From NCBI RefSeq assembly GCF_033473495.1, contig NC_088935.1, positions 5,208,001 to 5,272,000 on the forward strand: a stretch of 64,000 nucleotides of DNA. Reading direction: 5' to 3'. Numbering within the stretch: position 1 is the first letter of the stretch; each line of letters starts with the position of its first letter. This stretch comes from Cercospora beticola. Lineage: Eukaryota; Ascomycota; Dothideomycetes; Mycosphaerellales; Mycosphaerellaceae. The notes beneath the pieces were generated by a model. That model was not told the DNA's origin and made no database searches. It saw nothing but the letters and a program-made list of their open reading frames with translations. This document shows positions 33,110 to 44,765 of the stretch, piece by piece. The position numbers were made by a program, and so were the translations under genes.

Positions 33110-35274
33110 ATGGTGAGCGAAGCATCCCCGTTGCGCGACTTGACCCGTCTGCTGACATCCTCCTAGTTCTACTCTCACGAGGTGCTAACCTCGCGCAAGT
33201 ATGGGGTGGCCACCGTCTGGCTGGTCGCCACGCTCGGTGCAAAGTCCACGCTGAAGAAGGTCTCGCGCAAGGCCATTCTCAATGTCGACGTTGCAAAGGC
33301 ATGCGAGACCATCATCACTCCGGAGGCACCCATGGCTTTGAGACTGCAGTCGAGCTTGCTGTAGGCCGCAACGCATGCAAGTTACATCCTGTATTCCACT
33401 GACGCGGGATAGGTACGGAGTCACACGCGTCTATCTTCAGCAATGCGGCTATGTCTTGACAGACGTCGAAGCGGCACGTAACAATCTTCGCGCCATCTCA
33501 CGGGTGATGAAGCAAGCTGAACTTGACGTAGAGGGCGCGAACAAGGCTCGGTGAGTGATGAGAAACCCGTGGCGTGTGTGCAAGGCTGACCTTCACTTCA
33601 GCGCCGACCAACTCCAACTTCCAGATGATCCAGACTTCGTCCCGGATTTCGCCTTCCTGCCAGACCCAGGCAACCTAGACATCGAACTCAACGAAGAGAC
33701 TCAGCAACTGAGCCAGTCCCCTGGCGGCAGTCGTCGATCCATCACCAATGGCTCGCAGCAGAGTATCGGTGGACTGGTGATCCCAACCTCAAACAACTCC
33801 TTTGTTGGCGGTCCTGTGGGTGGTATGGATCTGTTCAGCGTGCGTGGAGATTCAGGCCCAGGCACGACAAGAGTACCGGCGCAGCTGCTAGACGATGACG
33901 ACCTTGGTCTGGATATGGGATTCGATGAAGACTTGCCGGGCGGGGCAGATGGCAGTTTTCCTCAGCGTCAACCACGTGGACCTGGCATCAGAGCAGACGG
34001 GACTGACCCGATCAGTGAGGCACGCAAGCTCACGAGCGAGCCTCCTGACCAGCCGATGGTGAGTGCATCGTGTTGGCGGCGTTGCTCAGTCACATGAACA
34101 TCACACTGATAGATTACAGTTTGGTCAAGATGACGACGGAATGCCAGCTTTTGACGACTTCAACAATTTTGCTGGTGGCGAAGCCCAAGACCAAATTCAA
34201 GATATGACACACCAAGAAACGACTTCCGAAAGTGCTTCAGCCCCAAACGTGAGGAACAAACGCCCGGCGAAGCCAAAGAATGTGCAGATGGATCACCACA
34301 CGTCGATGACCAATAGAGATTTGGCAGAGCTGAACAAAAACTACTTGGACCGCATGCTTGAAGAAGGCCTGAAGCATCAACAAAAGAAGCTGAATGCAAA
34401 TGCGAAGAAGAATGCGGAGCAGTGGGTTCTCGGCGCTGGATCTATCCTCGGCCAGGGTATGCGTGGACCGCTGGACATGTTCTCAGGCGCTGCCTTGCTC
34501 GAAGCTTTCACTGGCGTTGACTTCATGACCGGCAAGAAGCGAGCTCGTGACGAAGATGACCATTCGAGTGACGGTCAGTCCAAGCGCAGTCGCGTTGGTG
34601 AATCGTCTGACGAGGTCGGCCGCGCCGATGATCTTCAGATGGGAGACGACTTCGTGATGATGGGTGACGATACCATCGAGCAAGGTCGAGAGGCGCCAAC
34701 GCCGTTGGACGACCGTCACCTGTCAAGCCTCTTGCCATGGAACCAAAGTCAGGGCTCTCGACGCCCAACAGACATCGGTCATCCAACTTCAGCATCGTTC
34801 GGCGGTGGCCCGCAGATCAATGTCATCAGTCGACGTGGCAGCCGTCTCACTTCAGCTTCCCCTCTGATCGGCCGTGGTGTAGTGGGAAATGAGCTCGATG
34901 ACTTCCAGCTTCCTCCAGGCTCAGACATTCACGTGAGCGGTCTCAACGATGAGGAAGAATTCGAGCTGTACGGCACTGCTGCTCAAGTCGACACTCAGAC
35001 TGCAGCTCAGACTCAGTGGCAGAAAGCCGCCCTTACTGGAGAGAGTGCCAATTTCCTCGACTTCGTACGGACCGCCATCGACGAGAATGGCGACCCAGCT
35101 CAGCCGAACCAGATCGAATTCGAAAAGTTGCTGCCACCGCAGAGCAACACCTACATCGTAGCCGCTCAAGCCTTGCTGCACGTCTTGGCCTTGGGCACGA
35201 CAGGTGCTCTCAAGGTTGAGCAGGAGGAGCCATTCGGTACCATCGCACTCAGCATCACTGCTGGTGCACTCTGA
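33110..35274 (+). CDS. rec8: Meiotic cohesin kleisin Rec8, 5 exons
   Basis: Coding exons 33110-33112 (just the ATG), 33167-33360, 33413-33550, 33602-34058 and 34120-35274 give 648 aa. The N-terminus M-F-Y-S-H-E-V-L-T-S-R-K-Y-G-V-A is the kleisin Smc3-binding region in its Rec8 form; the mitotic Rad21 paralogue has M-F-Y-S-E-x-L-L-S-K instead. The Y-G-V-T-R-V-Y helix follows. The middle is acidic and disordered, with putative separase-type sites not pinned down. The last 80 residues form the predicted winged helix that binds Smc1. Rec8 holds sister chromatids together in meiosis, so the gene implies sexual competence. Intron 1 directly follows the start codon. Confidence 0.88.
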
Positions 35275-36513
35275 GAGGGATGGAACGCGCTGGCTTCTCA
35301 TTAAGGATCATGCTGATTCAATATTCGGACATCTTGGAGCCAAGTATGGCATTATAATTTCGACGGGAAGAACGGCGGACTTGATGGTCAACGTGCCTTA
35401 GCGCCGAGACCTGGGACGTCTGGGAGTTTTCGCTACTGTTCGATGATACCCAAAAGCGATGTTGCTGTGTTCTTAGCCTCCTTATAGTGCTGCAGTACAA
35501 GTCCCAAAAGTTTGAGAGCTCTCTGCCGAAGGGTTTACCGGCATTCGTATCGAGGATTTTTCATGCTGCTCCTAGGAAGCTATCTCGAATACACGAGTTG
35601 CTTGCCCGGCAACACTCGTCATACAGAGTGCTGTTTCATCTATGTTCGCAGGGAATGATTCTGTTTACATCAGCTCCTTCGGGAATTATTAGTCAGACAG
35701 TTTGTGCCCAACGGCCGCGCCGTTGCAGAAAACCCGGCAGCGACCTCTGTCCATTCTCTTTCATCCTTTGCTCACCATCATCACGTCTGCTGAGCAGACA
35801 TCCGCTATCTACTATCTGTCTGAGGAAGCGATAGCACGCAAGCGCCGAGCGAAGAGCTACCCTGGTATCGATAGCCCGTAACAGACTTTCGTTGGCGAGT
35901 CATGGCGGTGAAGACAAGACTGGCGATATTGGCGCGCACAGCGAACAACACGTGATGGTGAACTACGCGCTGAGCTGAGCTGGAGCTGCAGCTGCAGCTG
36001 CCATGTAGGAGGTAGGTACCAGGAGGCTGTTGCGAGTGGCACTGGCCGAGTTGAGGACTGGAGGTGCAGCAATGGCCCTGCCATCGAATTTCGCGACAAC
36101 GATCATCACACTTCCCTTCGCAGCTCTCCTCCCTCGCCCTCCTCTCTCCCACCACAACACCAATGTTTTGACGACGACATAGACAGCATTGTCTCGCGCG
36201 CCGCCACCACCTCACCCACTCCGCCATCACCACACGCCCGCCCGTCCGCAACCCCCCAATTTCTTCCCCGTCACCCTCTCCGTGTATGCCAAACCCCACC
36301 TTCCGCGCTCGGAGCTGCCGCTGTAGCACTGTACTGACGTCTGATGCTCCATGGCTAATAGCTCTCTACCCGACCGACCGCACCTTGCACCACTCACCTT
36401 TCTTCCGACCTTAGCTCCGGAGTCTACCAGGCCTCATTATCCGGTCCTGCTTCCACCCGCTGCAGCTCTACTCTAGCATAGCTCCTCCCTCGACCTACGT
36501 CAACTATCTCGAC
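35275..36513. other. Intergenic region with long pyrimidine-rich leader
   Basis: About 1.2 kb between rec8 and the KH-domain gene. The last 400 bases are rich in C and T and in CACC/TCCC runs, as in many fungal 5' leaders. Tandem CAGCTG elements lie around 35980-36000. No gene recognised. Confidence 0.5.
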
Positions 36514-37661
36514 ATGTCGGCAGAGGATCAGAACTCGCCCGCTATCGATTCGGGCATCGATGCCATCACTGATAAGCTGGGTGCTACCAACATTCAAGAC
36601 GACCGGCCACGGACGGAGGAAGAATATGCCCAAGCACAGCTTACCCTGCGAGCGATTGTGACGTCCAAGGAAGCCGGCGTGATCATTGGCAAGGCAGGCC
36701 AGAATGTGGCAGACCTCAGAGACAAGACTGGTGTTCGCGCCGGCGTGAGCAAAGTCGTGGCTGGCGTGCACGACCGTGTTCTGACTGTCACTGGAGCTCT
36801 CAATGGCATTTCCGACGCGTACGGTCTCGTTGCCGATAGCTTGGTCAAAGGAGCTCCTCAGATGGGCATGGGAGGCGCTGTCGGGAACCCTAACACTCAC
36901 CGTAAGGGAACGTCCATAACGCAAGTGGTCGACAGTGCTGATACAATCTAGCTATTCGCCTCCTGATCTCACACAACCAAATGGGCACCATTATTGGCCG
37001 ACAAGGACTCAAAATCAAGCAGATTCAAGATGCAAGTGGCGTGCGCATGGTCGCGCAGAAAGAGATGCTCCCGCAATCGACCGAACGCATCGTAGAAGTA
37101 CAAGGCACTCCAGATGGCATACAAAAGGCAGTGTGGGAGATTGGCAAGTGCCTGGTCGATGACGAGCAGCGTGGCTATGGCACTGTGCTCTACAGTCCCT
37201 CTGTTCGCGTTCAAAGCGGTGCTCCAGCGCTCCCTCTGAATGGCACTGGCGATTCGCGCGGGTACGGCGCACCACGAAGCTTCAACAGGACTGGCAACGG
37301 TGCCGACTTCACCAGCGCTGCTCCAGCTGCATACTCACCACGCCGAAACGGTGCTCCAGAATCTGGCGGCGGTCCTCCTCCCCGAGTTGAGGACGGCGAG
37401 GATATCCAGACGCAAAACATCAGCATTCCTGCCCACATGGTCGGCTGCATCATTGGGCGCGGCGGCAGCAAGATCAGTGAGATCCGCAAGAGCTCAGGAG
37501 CACGAATCTCGATCGCCAAGGCACCCCATGATGAGACTGGGGAGCGCATGTTCACCATCACTGGTGGCCCACAAGCCAACGAGAAGGCCCTGTACCTCCT
37601 CTACGAGAATCTGGAGCAAGAGAAGATGCGCCGCAGCCAAATTCCTGAGGCCACAGCATAG
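36514..37661 (+). CDS. Triple KH-domain RNA-binding protein (Pbp2/Rnc1/PCBP type), 2 exons
   Basis: Exons 36514-36901 and 36952-37661 join through a 50-bp intron to 365 aa. There are three KH domains, each with a G-x-x-G loop: V-I-I-G-K-A-G-Q-N at about residue 55, T-I-I-G-R-Q-G-L-K at about 143 and C-I-I-G-R-G-G-S-K at about 290. KH2 and KH3 are separated by a disordered Pro/Gly/Ser stretch. The layout matches poly(C)-binding proteins and fungal Pbp2/Rnc1, which bind mRNAs and affect their stability or localisation. Specific targets cannot be read from the sequence. The intron falls just before KH2. Confidence 0.9.
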
Positions 37662-38556
37662 GGTGCTGATCCATACTTTCAGAAGGGCGGTGTTCCAGCT
37701 GGCGCTCAGCCTGCGCAGATTTCCCCATCTCTGCTAGGCCATTGACTGCCGCCGCAGAGTCCTTCACCACACTGGAGCTCGACTGTCTGAGCTCGACTTC
37801 TTCCGAGATTGGCCTGAAACCACTTCGACACCGCCACATCGCGTATTCTGAATACGACTATGTTCTGTTTATGGCTTACGACCATTATGACCTTTACGCT
37901 TCGACGACACGACCTCGAATGCCTAATGACGTCCTCCTGGTGGCCTCTTCACCACTCCATCGACCTCTCCCACCACCACTATTCGAACACCCCCAGCCAC
38001 CACCACGACATGAATAAAAGAGTACGGATAATGCTCATGTGCTGCTTGACGCGGCGCTCACTGTTTGGGGTATAGCGCAGCGAGCAGTTGTACGTCTGCT
38101 GAGCAGGCAGGTCTTTGAAGTTGCTTATGCATAGCGCTTATACCAATTTCGACATGTAATGCTAGCAGAGAGCAGTGAAAATGAAAAGGAAGCAGTTGCA
38201 GATCTTTCAATCTTTGTTCCATTCTTGGTGATATGTGTCCATTGACAGCCAACTTGGTGGTGTCATATATGTCCCCCATGTGGCCTTGCATGTTAGTCTC
38301 GTTTGACATCTGCGACTGTACGAGTATGTCCAGACTCAAGTATTGTGAACGCCGTGAATCCTTCCTTATACCACACCTCCTTTGCCCCAGCGCCTTGCAT
38401 CCAGCCAAACGCCCGACCCAGCCCAAAAATCTCATTTGTCACGTCATGTCATATTCTCTCCTGTCATTTGCACAAATATCCACATACCGCACAGCTGCTC
38501 CGTCTCCTCATCCCTCTCCTGTATCATTTCTCCCAGCCCTCAGCTCAGCTCTTAGA
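37662..38556. other. Convergent intergenic region
   Basis: This holds the 3' flanks of the KH-domain gene and the Yippee gene. An AATAAA at 38013-38018 is a possible polyadenylation signal for the KH gene about 350 bases past its stop. No gene seen. Confidence 0.5.
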
Positions 38557-38972
38557 TCAATTCACCTGACACAGCAACTCCTGCTCCAAGATGAATTTCC
38601 CCTCTTTATACTTCTCGGTACTCTCGTACGCGCGATCATACTTCCATCCTACGATCTCTTTGCATTGTCGGCAGAAGATGTCGCGCACGACGTGTCGGCC
38701 GGTCGTCATGTTGCGTTCGCCGGCTTCGCCGGCTTGGATGTTTACTACGCTGTTGAAGAGGTAGGCTTTGCCGTGTTGGCCGCGGAAGTTCTGGATGAGA
38801 TTGATCAGTGGGGATGGGAGGGGAGAGAGAGGAGAGACGGGGAGAAGAAGGGTGGGGTGAGGGGAGAGATTACCCTACTGATGATTTCGTCGTGGTCGGC
38901 GAGGTGGGTTTTGCAGTTTTTGCAGCCGTAGATGCGTTTGGCGGATAGGTAGACGTTGTAGGCGAGGCCCAT
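38557..38972 (-). CDS. Yippee-family zinc-binding protein, 2 exons
   Basis: Exons 38972-38874 and 38790-38557 give 110 aa, typical for the family. Two C-x-x-C pairs are present: C-K-N-C in the first exon and C-R-Q-C in the second, separated by the strongly conserved N-F-R-G-Q-H-G-K-A-Y-L-F and M-T-T-G-R-H-V-V-R-D-I-F segments. The four cysteines bind zinc. Family members are small proteins with a beta-tent fold; in fungi the exact role is unclear, and relatives act in ubiquitin ligase complexes or at the spindle. The intron is 83 bp with a GTAATC donor. Confidence 0.92.
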
Positions 38973-40376
38973 GGTTTGGGAGGGTCGTGGCCCGTAGAGC
39001 CCGGGCTCTGGAGCGAGGTGTAGAGCAGGATACGAAGCAGTTGGAGGTGGTGGGTTGTGGAGTTGCCGGTCGGCGTTGGGGCTGGGCCGTTCGGGTGTTG
39101 AGGGTGTTTGCGTTTGCGGTGCTCCTCGTGTTGTGTGTCTCTGTGCTCTCCTTCCTGTCTGCTCGGTTTTGAGGAGTTCGTTATCGGAGTAGCCTAGGTA
39201 GACGAGGTTCGACGTGGCTGATGGGATCGATCACATGAGCGGTCAGGTTCGGGACTCAGAGCTTGAGATATGGTATGAGATTGAATCGTCGGGATGTCTT
39301 GAGGTCAAGTCTCAAGATACTCGAAGAGCTACAGGTGACGCTTCCTCATAGTGAGAGGTAAGGTTCATTGCCTGGGAAGGTCCAGCTTGTGATCTGATGC
39401 ACATGAAGGAGTCAGTGAGCACGGGACAGTGTGGGGTCGGCTAGACTCCTGAGACATGTTGACGACATATCAGTAGTCTACCGAACCAACCGATAAGGCA
39501 TCAACCTTTCTGCTACAGAACCATGAAGTGTGGTATTGACCATGAAGTGCAGCTTCGTGTTTCAATTTGCAAGAGATGGGGGTATCTCACAAAGTGTTGT
39601 GCTACAACAAGACAAGAAATTGGAAGCTATGTTCGAGATCGCTATGCAACGTTCGCGGGGTAGAGAACGGATTGTGGACCGAGTACGGAGTGAGTAGCAC
39701 GACGCACCTCCAAGTCTGCATCCAAGGTGTGGTCAAGCATGAACAAGCGCGACATCTGTTGATCAAGCTTGCTCTATTTTCATGAGCGACCTGACTGTTT
39801 CGGCTGGAGCTCACTCTGCACAACCTGATAAGTGTAGAAACTAGTACTGTAGCTACTGCCTGCGAAGCCACCCGAAAACGACTTCTCCCGCACTAGACGT
39901 TTGTCGGTTGTTGTTGGGAACGACTACGCCTGGTCTGGCTCCCTATGATCTCGTCCAGGCAGAGGTACAGGGTCTCACTCTTTTGAGACGTATCCGGCTT
40001 TGCATGGGAGGTCCGGCTGTAGAGAGGCATATCCACAAGCCTGCTCCATATGGAACTATGGGTCGAGAGGCTGCGAGCTTTCGTTCTCCACGATCTAGCG
40101 CCGCCTGCGGAGACAAAAGCCATCTTCCGGAAGTCCGTATCATTGGAGCAGTTGACAGAACTGCCCCACTGCGTAAGTGTGGTCGCACAGCATGACGATA
40201 TGAGCAGTCCGTAGCTTCTCGCGTGAAGCTTCTGCTATGCGTGTCAGCTTGACAAGATTAGCTCTTGATAGAATCTTGCCTGAGTCGCGAGTTGCTCCAC
40301 CAGAGACTTCAGCGGGAGGAGAACGGCACTTCAAACCAAACCTGAAGGCCACAGCGTTCAGTCACCAGCGATCATA
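38973..40376. other. Intergenic region
   Basis: About 1.4 kb containing the promoter of the Yippee gene and of the small membrane protein gene. Minus-strand frames around 39893-40352 have no domain or splice support. I see no gene. Confidence 0.5.
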
Positions 40377-40856
40377 ATGGCACAACCTTTCACGCTCGGC
40401 CGTGGACTCATCCTCCTTGGCAATGTGGCATACTCACTGGGAGCATTCATCGCCGACTTCAACGAGACACATGTGCTGAATCCGCGATGGCCACCTCATG
40501 CCAAATTCCACAATGGCCAGACCATGACGCTCGGAGTCTTGCTGGCTTCGATGTCGACCTACTTCCTGTTTCGGCCGACGCGTAGCCTCGAGCAGATCAA
40601 GGACAATCTCTGGACTGCAGCAATGATCGGTTCATTCTACTGCGCTGCTGGCCTGTGTGCCATCTTATATCCTGGAACTGCTTGGCAAGAGTATGTGTTC
40701 CTCTCTGAGAGCCATTGTCGAACACTGCTAATGGAAAGCAGTCCCGAGTTCCCAGGAAATGGTGAGCAGCGTTATGTCTTTGGTGGTGTGTGTATCCTCA
40801 TGTGGCTGGGCTATTGGCTCGAAGGAAGGAGGCTACCAGGAGTTAAGAACGCTTGA
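40377..40856 (+). CDS. Small four-helix membrane protein, conserved fungal type, 2 exons
   Basis: The frame is open throughout, but a 51-base intron (40691-40741, GTATGT donor, CTAAT branch) is likely; splicing gives about 142 aa and leaves a D-P-E-F-P-G junction. Its length is a multiple of three, so the unspliced frame also reads through. Four hydrophobic segments are visible, near residues 9-27, 53-69, 80-98 and 115-132, with an N-D-L-like polar loop (F-H-N-G-Q-T-M-T) between the first two. It resembles an uncharacterised fungal membrane family of similar size. The acceptor is an AAGCAG tandem, so one residue may be alternative. No function is proposed. Confidence 0.7.
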   Translation: MAQPFTLGRGLILLGNVAYSLGAFIADFNETHVLNPRWPPHAKFHNGQTMTLGVLLASMSTYFLFRPTRSLEQIKDNLWTAAMIGSFYCAAGLCAILYPGTAWQEYVFLSESHCRTLLMESSPEFPGNGEQRYVFGGVCILMWLGYWLEGRRLPGVKNA

Positions 40857-41050
40857 GCGCGAATGTCACGCGAGGAAATTGTTCGATGACCGTTCGTGTG
40901 TTGTTGTATCCCAAACCATCCATGTTCATTTGTAGTCAGCTCATTTCCCCCGCTCCTGCCAAGCAAGACATTGGCCCCATGGCGGAACTCCTACATCTGT
41001 GATCTGTGACTTTACGGTCGAACTACCTTCTGCAATTCTTCGTCGCCATC

Positions 41051-41548
41051 ATGCCGGGTCGCGGAGGAGCCGGGAACTGGCAAGCAGCGCAAGAAGCGCA
41101 GAATACTCCCAAGGTGGTAGACGTCGAAGCCCAACAGTCCTCCGCCTCGATCGAGACCCCCGTCGCCGGCCCCTCAGCACCTCGAGCGGATCAACAGTAC
41201 GCTTTCAGCGGTCGGGGAGGAAGTGGGAACTCATACAACCCAAAAGAGCTCCATCAGAAAGGTACATTTCAGAATACGGATTTGTCCCATGCTTCTGCGT
41301 CGGATGCCGCGGCTGGTTGGTCTTCGATGCTTTCGGGAGCTCAGGCCAAGGGCAGCGATGTTGTGCGAGCGGCTGGGCGCGGAGGCTCAGGCAACATGGT
41401 CTATGGTGTGACAGATGATGAGAGGGCTGCGCTTAGAAAGATGCAGGAAGAGCAAGAGGGGAAGAAGATCGCGGCGGATGTTGAGGCAAGTGTGAATGCT
41501 ACGCTTGCTGAGCCGCCGAAGGCGAGGTTGCCTGGCACGTTCCCGTGA
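41051..41548 (+). CDS. DUF3602 (GRGG-repeat) protein, Par32-like
   Basis: An intronless 165-aa frame beginning M-P-G-R-G-G-A-G-N-W. The G-R-G-G-[AS]-G-N element occurs three times, at the start, near residue 58 and near residue 112, which is the signature of the fungal DUF3602 family that includes yeast Par32. The rest is polar and probably disordered, with a short Lys/Glu-rich helix near the end (R-K-M-Q-E-E-Q-E). In yeast, Par32 is a phosphoprotein that links TORC1 signalling to ammonium transporter control; whether this protein does the same is unknown. Convergent with the next gene. Confidence 0.85.
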   Translation: MPGRGGAGNWQAAQEAQNTPKVVDVEAQQSSASIETPVAGPSAPRADQQYAFSGRGGSGNSYNPKELHQKGTFQNTDLSHASASDAAAGWSSMLSGAQAKGSDVVRAAGRGGSGNMVYGVTDDERAALRKMQEEQEGKKIAADVEASVNATLAEPPKARLPGTFP

Positions 41549-41956
41549 AGCACCGGCTCGAGTAGAAACCATGGGGCACAGATTCCACTGTCGTCACGAA
41601 GGAGTTCTGGCAACGTCTCGCGACAGCACAGCGGCATATCGTGAGAAGGGGACGAATTTATGGCAAGAGCAACGGGTACACGATCGAGAATAGGTCGATA
41701 CCAGGACCGACGAACGCGCTCGACTTCCGTCTCCTCCCCTCCGCTCTCGACTTCTCCGGCCCTTGAACAGCTCAATCGCAGAAAGCCTGCAAAGCCCATC
41801 TATAATGGGAAATGACTGCTCAGTCCTCGGCAGCGGCGAGCTTTCAATGAGTCCTTGTATGGATGTCGCTACCTGTACATCTGGCTTTGCTCTACAAATA
41901 ACGCCTCCAACGCCTTGCTTGCCATGTCCGCTGTCCAGCACCGGTATACGTGCTCG
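41549..41956. other. Convergent intergenic region
   Basis: This holds the 3' flanks of the DUF3602 gene and the small gene on the opposite strand. Overlapping short frames have no support. Confidence 0.55.
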
Positions 41957-42493
41957 TCAAGTTCGTTGCGCCTGCGGCGAGTACCGCGGCAGCTCTTCGT
42001 ATAGTCCTAGTTGTGGCATTGTCGCCTGACCAATTGTCTTATGGATCAAGGTCGCAGTGGTATCAAGTAGGCCTTGCAGAACCATCGACCATGGCTGCGA
42101 TGTCGCCCACGACTGGCCTTTGATCAGAGGCGTGTAGCCTCCACTTGGATTTCGGCGGACGACCATAGCATATTCCTGACACGCGTCAGCTCTTGTCACT
42201 TGAACCAATAAAGAGAGGGTCAAAACTTACCCAGGGATTCTCATCTTCTCCCTCGCGTGCTTTCGACGCGTATACGATCTCGTACGGATTGCCTTCGATG
42301 AGTGGGTTGGGACTTGATGGGAAGAGCACAGCTGTGTTGGCTACGATGGCATCAGCAGAATCTTCAAGACATAAACAAAAGGACGGCATATACCAAAAAT
42401 CCGCTTCCTCATCTCATCGTCGCTGAGCTGGGCAACAGTATGTTTCTTCGACTTGAGAGCCGATCGCGGAACAGGCCACCCGCCAGGCTGCAT
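41957..42493 (-). CDS. Uncharacterised small protein, 3 exons
   Basis: Exons 42493-42394, 42340-42231 and 42175-41957 join in frame to 142 aa. The introns are 53 and 55 bp with GTATAT and GTAAGT donors and good CTGA branches, which supports a real gene. The N-terminus is basic (S-A-L-K-S-K-K-H), followed by a predicted helix (L-S-D-D-E-M-R-K-R-I-F), an N-T-A-V-L-F-P-S-S-P-N-P-L segment, E-Y-A-M-V-V-R-R-N-P-S-G-G-Y and a C-terminal helix. I recognise no domain. The last exon without splicing would be shorter and start without an ATG context. Confidence 0.65.
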
Positions 42494-43202
42494 TGTGCTG
42501 AACAAACAGTGAAAGACAAAAGCTCACAGCAACAGAGAAACAACAGCGTAGTTATAGAAAATGCCACAAATAGTCACAGTTGTCAGCTCTGCAGCAAGTC
42601 CCCCAAGTTTATCTTTTTGCTAGGATGTGGTCGGCGTTGGTACATAAGTACCTGTCTCGTGGTCTTTCCAGACCCCCATGAACCTGCCAAGCTACATCGC
42701 CGAATCTTTCAGTTTGCGCCGCATCCCACACTTCATTCTCGTGGGCACCGCGTTGGCCGCACGCCACATGTGATGCTAGGCTCGTAGGGTATGGTCGTTT
42801 GGTCATTATCGGTACGCCGAGAGATAAGGATTGAGCTCTTGGAGTCGCGCCAACCTCCCGACAAAGCCCGAAGCGGCTGAATTGCTGCTTCGTTTCGGCG
42901 GCTTTAAGTAGGTTGTGCGTGGCACACTCGAGCGGTCAGGATATATTTGTATCCGAGGCTCGATATAATGGCTTACGATGAGGTTGTGATGATGCTGGGA
43001 GAAATTTGTTGCAATGATACAAGTTATCGATGCTGATTGATTGAATGCCGATCGGGAGGTAGTGCGTCCGTGATTGGTACTTCGTCGGCTCTGATACAGC
43101 GCTGACAGAGTCCCAAGTATCGGACGAACAGATTTCGTCTTCTTTGAGTCGCATTGGGGAGGCGCCATGAGAAATTGTACAACGTCTACGAGCCTGAATG
43201 CC
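42494..43202. other. Intergenic region
   Basis: This is the promoter of the small minus-strand gene and the 3' flank of the F-box-like gene. A minus-strand frame at 42806-43273 overlaps the F-box gene end and lacks any motif. Confidence 0.5.
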
Positions 43203-44411
43203 TTATTGATTGCCCGCACACTCACACCAGTTATACCTTCCCTCGTCGCGGTGCAACCAGCCATGCAAGCCATGGCCGGACAATCTCTGTAGTGTGTTGT
43301 TCACGATGTTTGAGGTGAAGATTGGCGAAAGCGGGGCTGGTATGCCAGGACGAATATCTCGGTATGTGATGGCGAGACTAGCCATGCCATGTTTGTGTCG
43401 TCGAACGGGATTGTCGCAGCTCCCGTGTCCACGGAGCTCTGACAGCCTGTTCAGGAACACACGAGCATATTCCAACATTTGCCCGTGTAAAGAGTCGTGG
43501 TTGTTGTAGTATCCGCGCACTTCACAAGGCTCTGATCTCCGTTCATCGCTGTGTTCAAAGGCATCGGGCATGTACAGTTTCAGGGTGAGTGTCTTGAGAG
43601 TAACATGTCGCCCATCAGCTTGTCGATGTATGTCGAAGATTGCAGGGCAAATTTTGATCATGCGCAAGCAAACGTGTTCGATATACGGCAGCACGCGCGC
43701 GACCTCTGTGCACAAGTGTGTCTGACCGTTTCCATCTAGGAGACGAGTCCCGACAGTGTCTAAGACCAGAGCACGTAGGCCCTGTGTGATAGGCAAATTT
43801 TGCAACAGTCTGGAGATCGTCGGCGTATGCATGTAGTCCCAATCGAGACCGACGTTATGAGGATCTGAGGTCGCTGTAAATTCCAGATACTTCAACTCAG
43901 TGAAATTGCGCAGGTCTTCAAGCAACTCGTCAAGTCTCGGTCTCAGTTGCTGGTCACGCCAACTCTTGAGAGCAAGCTTACCACTTGCGCTTCTGAAACT
44001 CAAGCCCGGAGGCACCTCGTTCAAAGGCGCTGGTCCAGACCAGCCGTCCTCTGCATGCCAACGTTCGAGGTCCTCTGCTGAGTTGAGATCCCAGAAGTGG
44101 CCAAGGAGTCGTATGGTTAGACTTCGAGTGTTGTTGTGCACCAAAGTTCTCGATTTCTTATAGCTGAGCTCGCCATCGAGTCTGTCGAGATTGCATGCAT
44201 AGAGACGCAGCTCAGAAAGGTGCAAGCCGGATAGGAAGACAGGTCTTGCTGCTGCGTACCATTCGCGACAAAGCATCAACTTGTCCGTGGCGCGCCAGCC
44301 AGGCCCTGAAGTCGCTGGTTTGCCAGTCTGACTTCGTCTGAGCTCACGACCTCCGACGTGTTCCAGGATGAGGACTAGCAGCTCAGTGGGAAGAGTTAGT
44401 AGTGAAGCCAT
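43203..44411 (-). CDS. F-box-like protein, single exon
   Basis: 402 aa from the ATG at 44411; an upstream in-frame TTG is not used. The N-terminus L-L-T-L-P-T-E-L-L-V-L-I-L-E-H-V has the L-P-x-E-[LI]-x-x-x-I pattern of F-box domains, about 20 residues of the usual 45, followed by a W-Y-A-A-A-R-P segment typical of the second F-box helix. The rest has leucine-rich helices without a clear repeat period. Such proteins usually recruit substrates to SCF ubiquitin ligases. Many fungal F-box-like proteins are lineage-specific and this one shows no recognisable substrate domain. Confidence 0.7.
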   Translation of the reverse strand: MASLLTLPTELLVLILEHVGGRELRRSQTGKPATSGPGWRATDKLMLCREWYAAARPVFLSGLHLSELRLYACNLDRLDGELSYKKSRTLVHNNTRSLTIRLLGHFWDLNSAEDLERWHAEDGWSGPAPLNEVPPGLSFRSASGKLALKSWRDQQLRPRLDELLEDLRNFTELKYLEFTATSDPHNVGLDWDYMHTPTISRLLQNLPITQGLRALVLDTVGTRLLDGNGQTHLCTEVARVLPYIEHVCLRMIKICPAIFDIHRQADGRHVTLKTLTLKLYMPDAFEHSDERRSEPCEVRGYYNNHDSLHGQMLEYARVFLNRLSELRGHGSCDNPVRRHKHGMASLAITYRDIRPGIPAPLSPIFTSNIVNNTLQRLSGHGLHGWLHRDEGRYNWCECAGNQ

Positions 44412-44765
44412 TCTCAAATGTCAATCTTGCGAAGATTTGCTTATGTTCAGTGGCATCAATGGCCACAGGCTGGGATTTCGAGCAGGAGCGATATCGCGCT
44501 GGCTTCAGCTGTTGTTGATGTACATGTCAAGTGTAAGGAGGAGAGTTGTGCAGCGTTTCAGGCATTGAGGAAGGCCCAAAGGACCCACTTTCGTCCGCCA
44601 AGCGGGCCGCATACCTCACTTCAGGCGCCCGTCATACTGCAGGTGCAGCACGAATTGAAGACGATTGCCGCGACTGCGAATTGCAGTTCAGGCTTGTGCG
44701 CATTCTGGTAATCGCGTACAAGATCATATAATACGTGTCGCCGCGCTCTGCGCCCACCATCCGCC
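44412..44765. promoter_or_regulatory. Divergent promoter between the F-box-like gene and arpc4
   Basis: 354 bases between outward-pointing start codons. No known element identified. Confidence 0.5.

Noticed and set aside
38233..38931. A 232-codon plus-strand frame
   Set aside because: It is antisense to the Yippee gene, which has conserved cysteines and a clean intron on the other strand.
42806..43273. A 155-codon minus-strand frame
   Set aside because: It overlaps the 3' end of the F-box-like gene in another frame and shows no motif.
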